64,000 nt of DNA from Rosa chinensis (taxonomy: Eukaryota; Streptophyta; Magnoliopsida; Rosales; Rosaceae): assembly GCF_002994745.2 (NCBI RefSeq), contig NC_037090.1:24851501-24915500 (forward strand), read 5' to 3'. Under the pieces are notes generated by a model. That model was not told where the DNA came from and did no database searches. It saw only the letters and a list, made by a program, of their open reading frames with translations. Below are positions 43,301-53,699 of the stretch, one piece after another (position 1 is the first letter of the stretch; every line of letters begins with the position of its first letter). Made by a program: the position numbers and the translations under genes.

Positions 43301-43800
43301 CTTCTCTAAGATGCGCCTTTATTCGCAATCTTTAGAGGTATTGAAAAGGAACTCATTTCCGTTCTCTACATGCGTTTTCGCATGGAATCCGTCGGCTATT
43401 CATAGGTGTGATTTTCCCTAGAAGCGTAGAGAGTTTCTGTGACAGTAATTAAGGTGTCATTTGGCAAGTGGCACTTGGGCTATTCCATGTCCTTGAACTC
43501 CATCGTAGTCACAAAAGTCATATGCTCATAATCAAAATGGAGTCATAAAGAACTCGAAATTTTATTCATAAGCCAATGGAGTTACAGCATTGTCTCTTTG
43601 ACATCTAAACAAAATCTAATCCAAAATGATAGCTAATGCAAAACAATGGTAGTCGTCTAACTTCTTTCGCTAATTCCAAAATAAATGTGACCAGGTGAGT
43701 AGAGAGATGTCGGTGGAGCAAGGCTCGCTTAAGTACCACTAATCTCAGAACCTTCCTAGACATCACACTTACTTTGAGTGAGCCTACTTTGAAGAAAAGC
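40400..43800 (-). pseudogene. Copia pol remnants, heavily decayed
   Basis: Read on the minus strand, remnants come in normal copia order. The pre-integrase zinc region (HDRIGHPGHDMMIRLLK) is at about 43220-43160. Integrase core pieces with YFMMLVD lie near 42735 and the motif AWGDVISHAAMLIRL near 42430. Reverse transcriptase C-terminal text (VPYLSTIGALLYLSQCT) is near 41110-41060 and an RNase H piece (ISWRSTEQIIVAISSNHAE) is near 40750-40690. Frames change between pieces and stops are many. Not functional. The order integrase before reverse transcriptase identifies Ty1/copia. Confidence 0.85.
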
Positions 43801-43922
43801 TAAACCATTGGCATTTACTACAAAAATATATGGCAATTGCCTATTACATCTCGTAGAAAAATAAAAACTTAAACAGAATTGGCGATCTATTGATCCCAGT
43901 CAGATTTGTAGTCTTCAAACCT

Positions 43923-45400
43923 TCACTCTAGATCATCTTCTTGATCTTCTTGTTCCATATAGTGAGCTTCTCTTGATTCACTATATGCTTTGTAGGCGGT
44001 GACAATTTCTTCACGAGCTATACGTACAAATGTGTGCCCAATGATCGGACACTTCACATAGAGAACATACATCTCTTTGCTCGAACTCCATTGATTGAGG
44101 CACTTTGAAAGCGTCATTTAGGTAGCTCTTAGTGTCGGTGGCGCCACCAACATGGCCAGAGGCGTTGCCTTCCTCTCTCTTTCCAAGTTTACATCTTCGG
44201 TTTTGTGTTCGCCTATTTTGGCGATTATCTTCCCAAGTAGAGCGATTATATGGACCAGAACGTCCAAATGTATTCCTAAGATTAGAGTTTCGCTCTTGGC
44301 GCCCTCTCTTTGTGGTGCGACTATAATTGGATTCCGGAATATGCTCTGTTCCCACGGATCTCGAATTATAGTTCTTCATAAGGATGTTGTCATGCTTTTC
44401 AGCTACATTCATAGCTCCAATGAGCTCATGAAACCTTGTGATTCATCTTGCAGTAACAGCGATTCGATAGTTCTTAACAACCATCAATGTAGAGATGGGG
44501 AAAGTAGAGAGAGTCTTCTCAATCAACATCGCATTTGTGATCTCTTTACCATAGAATTCCATTAAGGATTTAAAGTGAAGTGCTTCCGAGTTGTAGTCAA
44601 GAACTGACTTGAAATCACAGAAGCGGAGGCTATACCATCTCACTTCTAGGTCAGGAAGCAGGGAGTCACGGACGTTGCCAAATCTATCTTCGAGTGAGAC
44701 CCACAGCCTTCTAGGGTCTTCTTCATTCATACACTCGTACTGGAGTGAATCATCCATATGACAAGTCATTAGGATGATGGCTTTCGCAAGGCCGGCCCTG
44801 AGGGCTGCCGTATCAGGCCACCGGCTCCCGGGGGCCTCCGGAGTTTGGAATTTCTGTATATAAGTTAAATATAATATATATATTACTGTTTGTTGCCATA
44901 AGCATGTGGTTGCGTGTTGCTCCAGCGGAAGAGAAGTTAGACTCCATCCTTGGCCACCAAGGTTCGAGTCACGCCCAGCTCCACTTCTCTCTTGAATTTT
45001 TTTCAATCAATTAAGAGAATTGAGTGGCAGTGTGGGGCCCAGCAGCTGCCCTTTCAGTTTTTTTTTTTCCATTCAATCCCTTAAACTTGGACCCGTGGCC
45101 CAGCCTCCTTTTTTATTTTTTATTTTTCATTTCCTTTTCCATATAAACTTTTCATTTCCTTCTTCTATATGAATAACTATTCTTTTCCTTCTCCTTATGG
45201 AAAACTAACCCAAATTAAACCCTATATATTGATTGTGTATGCATAGAAAATTTCCCACATCAAATTTATGTTTAACTAGTTTTGTAATTCAGAATTTTAT
45301 GCAAGGAATAAATATTCATATACTTTTGTATTGTTATTGATTTCATATTTACTTTTATTCAAAATACATGATTTTATACTGTTATTTGGCGCAAAAATAA

Positions 45401-45442
<42 letters not shown>

Positions 45443-45719
45443 CCACACACACAATAGGAGGCCACATTTTAATTCTTCGCCTCAGGCCGTTAGAATCTCA
45501 GGACCAGCCCTGGGCTTTCGCCTTATTTGCCTCTAAGGCTGCTCTATTTGCTTCAAAAGCTTGAGCTTGCTCAACAGTTAGCACGTCCTGGCTAGGCTAG
45601 AGAATCGTACCCAAGATTCCATCGGCCTTGAGATGCTGGCGGATATCACGAACCCACCTGTGATATTCAGAGCCAGTTGTTCCCAATGGAGCAAAGTCCA
45701 ATTTGTTCAGGTGACTCAT
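43923..45719 (-). pseudogene. Copia gag, decayed and split by a hAT
   Basis: The likely start is ATG 45719 (MSHLNKLDFAPLGTTGSEYH), the usual copia gag opening. A TAG follows at 45597-45599, and the frame continues to EANKAKA, where the hAT at 44787-45512 is inserted. It then continues through the conserved gag domain (HMDDSLQYECMNEEDPRRLW). A zinc knuckle CSLCEVSDHWAHIC is near 44055, after which the frame shifts to the C-terminal REEIVTAYKAYSESREAHY, ending at 43923. A further stop lies at 44443. The protein would have formed virus-like particles; this copy cannot. Confidence 0.85.
44787..45512. mobile_element. hAT-like element in copia gag, duplication GGCTTTCG
   Basis: 726 bp, ends CAAGGCCGGCCCTGAG and, inward from the right, CAGGGCTGGTCCTGAG. 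The exact 8-bp repeat GGCTTTCG flanks it (44779-44786 and 45513-45520), as expected for hAT. It carries an (AT)n tract at about 45403-45437 and no transposase. Confidence 0.9.
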
Positions 45720-45809
45720 CCTGAAAGAGAACAAGAAATTAGGGTTAGTTTCGGAGCAAAAAAGGCTACCACGAAAACAAATAAAATTTCTGAGCGTAGT
45801 CGCTTCCAA

Positions 45810-46718
45810 GAAATTAGGAATTTCCTAGTGTAGTCACTTCCAAGAAATTCGATTCAAAGAGGGGTTGGATTAGATCGAAACAATGATGTTTGCAGTCGAT
45901 CGTTTTATCTCAACAAACTTTAAGTTTGGAGAACTCTACAAGCTCCAATCTTGGAGTGAGCACGAACCCCCACAGTTCGGCTTAATTTGGTCTCCCCTAT
46001 GATAAAGAAAGGGGGGTAGAACAAGGGAGGTTGCAAATCCCCGAAAAAGAAGAGAAATTAAATTTAAAAACGGGAACGTTTAGTAAAAAATACATCGAAG
46101 TAGGTCGCCAGATAATTTGATTGGAAAAAGTGGCCTGAAAAAGTCGCCGAAAATTGGCTAGAAAAAGTTGCCGGAAAGTGGTCGGAAAAGCCGTTGACCG
46201 AGAGTTGACCACTAATGCTGACGTGGCAGTGGGTCCTGCTACTGACGTGGTGGTGATGACGTGGCTTGTGCTGACGTGTCAGTGGGTCCTGTGTTGACGT
46301 GGTTGTGGGTCCTCTTGATGGCATGGCAGTTGGCCTACGTCAGTGGGCCTCTGCCTTGGGTTTGGTCTTGGGCTTCTTTTCCTTTTTTTTTTTTCTTTTC
46401 CTTCTACCGGTTCAGCAAGTTTTGCACCGGTTTTTAAAATTTTTATTCAGGTTCCTGAAACTTCAGATCAAGAGGCTTCTGCTACCCAAATTTGGTGGAA
46501 ATTGGAGGTTCGGAAGATGGTGAACCGGTGGAATATTTGCTGCGAGTTGTATGGAGCTTCCGGTGGTCGGTTCGGTGGGTTTCCGGCAGGTTCTTGGGGT
46601 GGGGCCGCCGGTTCTGGACTCCTGGGATCGAGTTCTTCAAGGTGTGAGGTGGAGGCAGAAAAGGCTTTAAGGTTTTGTTTTTAGATTCAAGGTTTTTAGC
46701 TTCTTGAATCAGGGTTAG
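45810..46718 (-). other. Copia 5' leader between primer site and gag
   Basis: No credible gene. It contains repeated GACGTGG and TGACGTG words near 46210-46310. Confidence 0.5.
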
Positions 46719-46736
46719 GGCTTCATGCTGATAACG
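46719..46736 (-). other. Primer-binding site of the copia element
   Basis: Minus strand CGTTATCAGCATGAAGCC abuts the 5' LTR. It resembles the internal initiator-tRNA primer site (CGTTATCAGCACGA type) of some plant copia lineages. Confidence 0.75.
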
Positions 46737-46954
46737 TGTTGTAGAGAAACTGAAATTGAGAGGAAATCGCTGTGTATTCTCATTGATAATAGGAGCCTCT
46801 TTATATAGAGGATTAGAATGTATAGAATCTCAATCATATAAGGAAAGTAATCGTACATTTAATAGGAATTTAGATCCTTCTAATTTAACCCTATTACCAC
46901 TAGGTCAAGTAACCTAGAGTTTGGGCCAAACACAAATTAGGGTTTACTTGAACA
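46737..46954 (-). repeat. Copia 5' LTR
   Basis: 218 bp, TGTTGTAGAG to CTTGAACA on the plus strand, followed by AATAT. It is uninterrupted and used to reconstruct the split left LTR. Confidence 0.9.
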
Positions 46955-46959
46955 AATAT

Positions 46960-47287
46960 AACTTTATTTTGGTTGTGTTTTTACTTGACACGTTAGTCAA
47001 ATTAAAGTTGATTTTAGTTATTTTGTTGGAGATGTTCTAAAGGTGGAGATTGAGGGTTTCTTTATTTTTGTTATTTAATTAAACGTAAAAAAGGAAAGTT
47101 AAAACAAAAGTTGTGTCAATAAGTATACTAAATGTTTTTATTGGATGTGTGTGTGTGTGTCTATGTGTCTAACACACACGTACGTGCATGTGCATGAAAT
47201 TGTACGTCAAAGCTCAAAATAATCATTGTTGAATTATAAATGTAACATCCACGTGACTGGTCGAGAATAGTAAAATTGAAATCTCCT
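46960..47287. other. Spacer with (GT)n, no gene seen
   Basis: AT-rich, with a short GT repeat near 47145-47160. Confidence 0.5.
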
Positions 47288-47295
47288 ATTATCTT

Positions 47296-47354
47296 CAGGG
47301 CCGGTCTTGAGGTTTTTGATGCCCCGGGCAAAAAAAATTTTGGTGCCTAACTAC

Positions 47355-47393
<39 letters not shown>

Positions 47394-48343
47394 TATGTAA
47401 AACAGTACAACTTTAAATGATAAACATTCGAGCATAGAACAATAAAACAAGGATTGCGATGTAGCAATTGTAAATACGTATGCATCAACATATCAACCTG
47501 CAACTTCTGACTTCCAATTAATGCATCTAAAGATGCTATGTTTGTAGAGAAAGAGAGCAAAAAAAAAAAATTCCATTGTAGGGGAAAAAAAAGTTGATCT
47601 TCTAGTGTTCAATATAGATTGAACCTGTAATTAACTGATTAAGGATGTTGAAAGCTGCAAATTGAACATCAGCGGTGACAGTATAGTCGAGATTTTGAGA
47701 TTACAGGCACAAAAATTTATAATAGTTGTTAGAATAATCAACAAATACCACAAAATGCCTGTAATAGAACTTATAATGTCCAAAATTTCAACGAATTTAA
47801 AAATTGAAGAACACCCACCATAAAAAAAATAATAATAATAATTTAAAGAACACCCAATTTAACTATACCTATTTTGATCGATCTCTATTGCAGCCTGAAT
47901 CTATGGAATGCCAAAAATTATGTCTGATCACCGTAGAAGAAGAGAAAAATATAGGAGCGAAAGATTGAGAGGAGGTGACAGATGATGAAAATAAATTGCT
48001 TGATTGAATAACCATTGAAACCCCAATATTTCAAGAGAAATTTGTTTGTTTTTAAAGTTTTAGAGAGAGTTAAGAGATTCTTGAAATTCGTCTGCTATAA
48101 TTGTGTGTACAATTCTCAAAGTGAGGAGAAGAGAAAACCATTTTGAAGTGAGGAGAGGAGAAGAGAAGACACTGCGTTTGGGAACAAAGCAATTTTTTTT
48201 TTTTTTGTTTACTGTCGACATATACTATATATAAATATTTTTTTATATATATATATAACCTTATTTTAAAAAAAAAATTGTGCCCCCCTCTCACTTGGGC
48301 CCTGGGCCATCGCCAAGCCCGCCCTTAGGCAAGGCCGGCCCTG
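47296..48343. mobile_element. hAT-like element, duplication ATTATCTT
   Basis: 1048 bp. Ends are CAGGGCCGGTCTTGAGG and, inward from the right, CAGGGCCGGCCTTGCCT. The exact 8-bp repeat ATTATCTT flanks it (47288-47295 and 48344-48351). It carries an (AT)n tract near 47357-47391 and no transposase. Same end family as 6169 and 44787. Confidence 0.9.
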
Positions 48344-48553
48344 ATTATCTTATAAGAAGATTTTGTCATGTAACTATAGACAGAACTCAGGTAGATCATT
48401 AGTGTTATTTATACTATAGTTGTACAAGAGATAAAAAGTTTATATTTCCTTGGTCATATTCTTAGAGAATTATGTTATATATTGACCGATAAAAATTGAA
48501 TGATCTTGTTCTTTACACAAAAGGAGCTGGGGAGCCATCTTGGAACTAGATTG

Positions 48554-48957
48554 TAGGGCTGGGTTCGGTTCGATACCGCAGCTGCAAGTCCAAAACCAGC
48601 TACCGTACCGGACTAGTTTGGTACACAAAATCTTTTCCCATTACTGGCCACAGAAGTCGGTATACCAACATATCAGTATATTGAGAAGCTCGGTTGGTAT
48701 CGGTTGGTTGGTCCTCCAACCGAGTTTCTAACAAGAGTGAAGAGTTGAAGAATCACTGAATCCAAAACCCAGAAATCGAGCTTGAAGAATCACCGAATCC
48801 AAAACCCAAAAATTTGACTTACCACTTTTGCTACTGAACCAAGGAACCCAGAGTCATGGGAGAGCCAGAGAGCTGGAAGAGTGGAAGTTCAATTTAACCA
48901 GAGGTACTGAATTCTCATCATGGCTGGAGAGAGGCTGAGAATTGAGGGCCCATGCCG

Positions 48958-49022
<65 letters not shown>

Positions 49023-49569
49023 TTTGAAGAGTTTGAGAGGCTCAGAGAAGAGAGAGTCTAGAAAGAAGAAAAAAGAAAGAAGAACGAGAAAGAGAGAAGA
49101 AGAAGAGTGTCTCCAGAAAGAAGAAGAAGAAAGAGAAGAGAGAAAAATAAAAAAATTAGAAGAAAGAAGAAAGGGAAGAGAGAAGAATAAGAGAGGGTCC
49201 AGAAAGAAGAACAGAGAAGAATAAAAAACTAGAAGAAAGAAGAAAGATGAGAGAGAAGAAGAAGTGACTGTCCAGGAAGAAGGAGAGAAAGAATAAAAAA
49301 TAGAAGAAAGAAGAAAGAGAAGAGAAAAGAAGAAGTGAGAAGAATAAAAAATTAAAAAAATATGAGTAATTAATTAATTATATATGAGTTCGGTTGGTAC
49401 GGTATACCATGTATATACAAAAATTGAAACCACTACCGTACCATGTATGTGGAGTTGGTACGGTTGTACCATACCAAGAGTTCGGTTACCGATAGTGTCG
49501 GTTACCAAGTTCTTTGATTCGGTTAGGATTCGGTTGGTTGGTTTGTCTCGGTTGAAAATGTCAGCCCTA
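48554..49569. mobile_element. hAT-like (Ac-type ends) element, duplication CTAGATTG
   Basis: 1016 bp with TAGGGCTG at each end in inverted orientation and the exact 8-bp repeat CTAGATTG (48546-48553 and 49570-49577). Both subterminal regions are full of CGGTTGGT and GGTTCGGT words on the two strands, typical of transposase-binding subterminal repeats in hAT elements. The middle is a (GA)n tract and purine-rich sequence. No transposase. Confidence 0.9.
48959..49018. repeat. (GA)n microsatellite
   Basis: About 29 uninterrupted GA units inside the hAT-like element, followed to about 49360 by GAAGAA-rich purine sequence. The Arg/Glu/Lys frame across it is an artefact of the repeat. Confidence 0.95.
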
Positions 49570-49577
49570 CTAGATTG

Positions 49578-50070
49578 TTCTTGAATAAATTTCCTTCGTC
49601 ATATTAGTAAAACAATGCAGCTATTTATCTCAAAAAAAAAACACATGCACCTATGAATTTAGTTTAGAGGGAGGAGATCGGAAAGTTCATTTTATAAATT
49701 ACCTTCTAGCTATACCAACGGATAATATTCACTATTAGAAATTGAAAAATTGTTAAAGCAATTTCGCCCGGTTGTTAATTATCTATTACGTACCATCGCA
49801 TGCGATACCGATTGTTTCGTTCAACTTCTCTAGTACTTTTGATCGAATAAAATATTTGTCTTCATCGAAAATTAACGTAATATTGACATAAACAATAACA
49901 AAACCATAAGTAGAAGAAATCAAAAGCCAGTAATATAGTTAAAGCTTATCATCATTCCCTCATGTTACATGAATAATTGTTTGAATACAACAGAAAGATC
50001 GAGTCTATTTCGAGATGTATACAAACACCATTTGTAGTACTTGGAGAAAGAAAAAGAAGACAACACTCTA
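49578..50070. other. 3' flank of the zinc-finger gene, no gene seen
   Basis: AT-rich. It probably includes the zinc-finger gene 3' UTR. Confidence 0.4.
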
Positions 50071-50077
50071 ATAATCA

Positions 50078-51139
50078 TTAGAAGTACTCCGTGCACCCGT
50101 TTTCATCAGAGTCAGTACTCAAAACTTGAACCAACACATCCGGAGCAGCCCCTGTTGCCATGGTTAGCTCGGGACTCGGCATCAATTTCCTAAACTCGCT
50201 CTTGTTCTGGTCTGCATCAGAAGCTTTATTCTCGGAACATCTACTCAAGTTCGCAGACTTTCGCTTCTTCTGGTCTGCGTCAGAACCCTTATTGATCTCT
50301 GAACATTCACTTAACTTCGTATATTTTCGCTTCTTCTGGTCTGCAGCAGAAGCCTTATTCTCTGAGCATTCACTTAAATTCGTAGACTTGCTCTTCTTCT
50401 CCGTCTTATCTGCAACAGAAGCCTTATTTTTTGAACATTCACTTAATTTCGTAGACTTGCTCACCTTCTTCTGGTCTTCATCAGAAGCCTCATTGATTTC
50501 TGAACATCCACTTAAGTTCATAAACTTCTGCTTTTTATGCTTCTTCTTCTGGTCTACACGATAAGCCTTATTCTCTGAACATCCACTTGATCCCACTCCC
50601 AGTCCGGACTCTAATCCTTGCACACTCTCTGAACCCGAACCAGGACCTGGACTAGTCCCAGTCCCCATTGGCATAAAGCTGTACACTTTAAACTTGCGCT
50701 TCTTCTGGTCTACATCATAAGCCTTATTATCTGAACATCCACTTGACCCCACCCCCAGTCCGGACTCTAACCCTTGCTCACTCTCTGAACCTGAACTAGT
50801 CCCATTCCCCATTGGCATAAAGTTGTACACTTTAAATGTTTGATCATCAGTAGCTGGAGGTGCCCAGCTGATTGGTACTGGTGACAGCACCACATCATTG
50901 TCAGCAGCATACTTCAGCTCGTCGATTTCTGCTTGGCGTATTATATGGAGTAAACGCTCACTTTTTTCTTTGCGGTGAGCAGTTTGGTGGCCTCCCAAGG
51001 CCCGAGTGGTTGGGAAAGCCCTAGAACAAAGACGACATGTGTAAAGACTAAAACTAGAAGACTCGGAGCTCGATCTCGTGGGTGAAGTAATCACTGTGTC
51101 TTCCATGTTTGGGTTGCATAAAATTTCATCAGAGGTCAT
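50078..51139 (-). CDS. C2H2 (EPF-type) zinc-finger protein with expanded internal repeats
   Basis: A single C2H2 finger, YTCRLCSRAFPTTRALGGHQ then TAH, carries a near-canonical QALGGHQ core (here RALGGHQ), a plant-specific DNA-binding fold. The protein is otherwise acidic and basic low-complexity. Two copies of a longer block (KVYNFMPMGNGTS and KVYSFMPMGTGTS) are followed by about seven copies of a 20-residue unit resembling LSECSENKASDADQKKRK, then a tail PSPELTMATGAAP shared with the broken gene at 10982. No EAR motif is seen at the C-terminus. The frame is open to an ATG at 51238, but a TATA box at 51264-51270 would put transcription start about there. ATG 51139 (MTSDEILCNPN) or 51106 (MEDTV) is more likely. 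Probably a nuclear transcription regulator; single-exon, as usual for the family. Confidence 0.8.
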   Translation of the reverse strand: MTSDEILCNPNMEDTVITSPTRSSSESSSFSLYTCRLCSRAFPTTRALGGHQTAHRKEKSERLLHIIRQAEIDELKYAADNDVVLSPVPISWAPPATDDQTFKVYNFMPMGNGTSSGSESEQGLESGLGVGSSGCSDNKAYDVDQKKRKFKVYSFMPMGTGTSPGPGSGSESVQGLESGLGVGSSGCSENKAYRVDQKKKHKKQKFMNLSGCSEINEASDEDQKKVSKSTKLSECSKNKASVADKTEKKSKSTNLSECSENKASAADQKKRKYTKLSECSEINKGSDADQKKRKSANLSRCSENKASDADQNKSEFRKLMPSPELTMATGAAPDVLVQVLSTDSDENGCTEYF

Positions 51140-51263
51140 ATGGACGTACAGTTGGAAATTAAGTGGAGAAATAAAGCTAAAGAAGAGAAGGAGTGACCTC
51201 GGAAGCAACTGGTAGGTTAGATTATCTGAAAAGAACATGGAAGAAGTGGATACTAGATGACGC

Positions 51264-51270
51264 TTTTATA
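51264..51270 (-). promoter_or_regulatory. TATA box of the zinc-finger gene
   Basis: Minus strand TATAAAA, 25-30 bases before 51240. It argues against the ATG at 51238 being the start. Confidence 0.6.
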
Positions 51271-51560
51271 GATTACTAATCCTAATTCGTATAGAAAAGA
51301 AGAGACATATTAAGACTAGGAATCCTAACTAACTAGGAACTGGAATAGGCATGATGAATAAACAATATTTAAATGCATTTGTATATTTTACGTTTCTTTT
51401 TCTTGTAATGAAGTTAGTTTGGTGTTGAATTAGACAGAACATAGAATTTAAACTCCTACATAATTCCGTGACCATTTTTTTTATTAACAAATTACATATA
51501 AGTTATTGACAAAAGATAACTTAATAAATACATCATTTAAAGATTGAATTAAACATATAA

Positions 51561-51776
51561 GGACTAAATCTTACAAATAAGGACAATGTGCTCTCCACTT
51601 GCCACATGTCATCAGTTAATTTACCTTTTTACCCTTAACTACTTCTTTTGACTTCTAATCCCTTTATAAGGATTAAATCTTACAAATAAGGACAATATGT
51701 TCTCCACTTGCCACATGTCATGAGTTAATTTACTTTTTTTACCATTAACTACTACTTTTGGCTTCTAATTCCTTTT
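51561..51776. repeat. 109-bp tandem duplication
   Basis: Two copies beginning GGACTAAATCTTACAAATAA and GGATTAAATCTTACAAATAA at 51561 and 51670, diverged by a few bases. Non-coding. Confidence 0.85.
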
Positions 51777-52119
51777 TGTTACTTTTTTTTTAGAATAATC
51801 CCTTTATATTATTTTTTTCTGAGAATAATTTGTTTATGTTACTTTTTTTTTTAGAATAATATTTTTATGTTCCTTTTTTTTTCATAACTTAGCTTTATCG
51901 ATATTTTAAACTCTCCAAAATATCTTCAAAACTAGTTTTAGATACGAATATTTACCCCATATATCAAAACTTCCATCTAATTTTCTAAATTTTAATTTGC
52001 GCAAAATATCCATTGAAATTTCCACAATTTTGAAGTACCAAAATTTTCTAAACTTCATCTCACTAGTACGTTTCCCAACACAAATCCCCTCTTCCGGTAA
52101 TGCACTCGTCATCGCGTAA

Positions 52120-52735
52120 TCCTGCTACTGCACTCGTCAAATCCTGCTACTGTACACGCTGCACTTATACTCGTCCAGTTCTGCTACTGCACTTGTACTT
52201 GTGTTTTGCTCATGCACTTGTCATCTCCTAATTCTGCTACTGCACTCGTCTCATCCTGCTACTGCACTCGTCTCATCCTGCTACTGCACTTGTCATCGCC
52301 TAATCCTGCTACTGCACTCGTTGCACTCATACTGGTCCAGTTATGCTACTGCCCTTGTACTCGTGTTCTGCTCCTGCACTCGTCATCGCTTAATCCTGCT
52401 ACTGCACTCGTCCAATCCTACTACTGCACTCGCTTCAGTCATGCTCGTCCAGTTTTGCTACTGCACTCATAATCGCCGAATCCTGCTACTGCACTCGTCC
52501 AATCCTGCTACTGCACTTGTCATTGCTTAATCCTGATACTGCACTCGCTGCACTCATACTCGTCCAGTTATGCTACTGCCCTCGTACTCGTGTTCTGCTA
52601 CTGCACTCGTCATCGCCTAATCCTGCTAATGAACTCATCCAATCCTGCTATTGCACTCACTGAACTCATACTCGTGCAGTTCTGCTACTGCCCTCGTACT
52701 CGTGTTCTGCTACTGCACTTGTTACACTCATACTT
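52120..52735. repeat. Minisatellite of CTGCTACTGCACTCGTC-like units
   Basis: The core TGCTACTGCACTCGTC recurs some 25-30 times, separated by variants such as CATCGCCTAATCC and CATACTCGTCCAGTT, which gives a composite of roughly 60-110 bp. Overlapping frames (PATALVSSCYC) mirror the unit and are not genes. Confidence 0.85.
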
Positions 52736-52739
52736 GCAG

Positions 52740-53440
52740 AATTAATGAACAAGAAATCTTTTTTTTTTAGAAGAACAAGAAATCTTAAGACTTGATAACT
52801 ATGTACATATACATCATACGCAAAATTAACCTTCCAAAACCTATTAACGATTTCATTTTCATAACACTAAATAACTGCCTTGAAGTTGAAATGCTCAATT
52901 AATAGCATCCAGTAAGCAATCCCTCCACTCAAAATTGATAATTATCCAGATCGATCAATCAATCAATGCATTATACTACGTTTTTTTTTTTAACAATAGT
53001 TACTAATCATCATTGCAACATTATACTACTTGTACCAATCCTCACAAACAAACAAATTCCAAAAAAAAAAAAAACAATTGCATTTGAGGTAAAATTGAAA
53101 AACAAACCCTCATGAATTGATACTGCGGAAACCACGAATCTGAGAAAGCCAAACCATAAAGCAAAATAGCCAGCACAAAAAAAAAAAAAAAAAAAAAAGG
53201 TGATAGAGAACAAACCCATCACAAAAACAACCACACACCCCAAAATCAAACCATAAAGGCATCATCTTTACGATACTCATCAACTAAAATATAGAAGTAC
53301 AAAACCCAGTTGCAATTCTCTAAATTAAGAGCTGCAGAGGCAAACCTGGTGCAAAGTAAATTCGAAATTAGTCGGGTCAATTGGGACCCAAGAAGGGATT
53401 GCAGGGAAAGGCCTAGACTTCAGGAAGAAGTAGAATTGGG
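52740..53440. other. Spacer with poly(A) runs, no gene seen
   Basis: A-rich tracts near 53060 and 53178-53198. Confidence 0.5.
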
Positions 53441-53514
53441 AAGTGGGGATTGAAGAAGAAGAAGAAGAGTGTGAGAGACTGAGAGGCTTGAAAAGAAGAG
53501 AAGAAGATTTGGCT

Positions 53515-53652
53515 AGTATGGTTATGGCAATGTTCTTGAGGAGAGCCCTGGCCGGTTCGGGACTGGAGGCAGCCCGTGCACGGCTTTGGATTTTCGTTTT
53601 AGGCCGTTGGTATTGGGTCAATGGCATACGGGTAAATATTTCATTAAACTGA
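53515..53652 (+). CDS. Possible first exon with organelle-targeting-like N-terminus
   Basis: A short frame begins MVMAMFLRRALAGSGLEAAR, Arg-rich and amphipathic like a mitochondrial presequence, after a purine-rich leader. No downstream exon could be connected and the family is not recognised. It could equally be chance. Confidence 0.15.
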   Translation, partial: SMVMAMFLRRALAGSGLEAARARLWIFVLGRWYWVNGIRVNISLN

Positions 53653-53699
53653 GTACTTTGATCATTCTGCATTAAAATTAGGGGTCAGACCTGCATCAT

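Larger units (their letters stand above)
13362..46954 (-). mobile_element. Ty1/copia retrotransposon, outermost layer of the nested tower, duplication AATAT
   Basis: Matching LTRs (left copy split into 13362-13517 and 40109-40170; right copy 46737-46954; both 218 bp) are flanked by AATAT at 13357-13361 and 46955-46959. The primer site next to the right LTR sets minus orientation. After removing the gypsy insertion (13518-40103) and the hAT (44787-45512), the interior is about 5.8 kb, normal for copia. Gag, integrase, reverse transcriptase and RNase H remnants occur in the expected copia order on the minus strand but are full of stops and shifts. This is the oldest layer of the tower. Confidence 0.9.

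Noticed and set aside
48952..49224. 90-codon Arg/Glu/Lys frame
   Set aside because: It follows the (GA)n tract and purine drift inside a hAT element.
51139..51238. N-terminal extension of the zinc-finger protein from ATG 51238
   Set aside because: A TATA box at 51264-51270 puts transcription start about at this ATG, and the extension is hydrophobic and unlike the family.
52201..52530. Cys/Ser-rich frames of about 100 codons
   Set aside because: Produced by the minisatellite unit.
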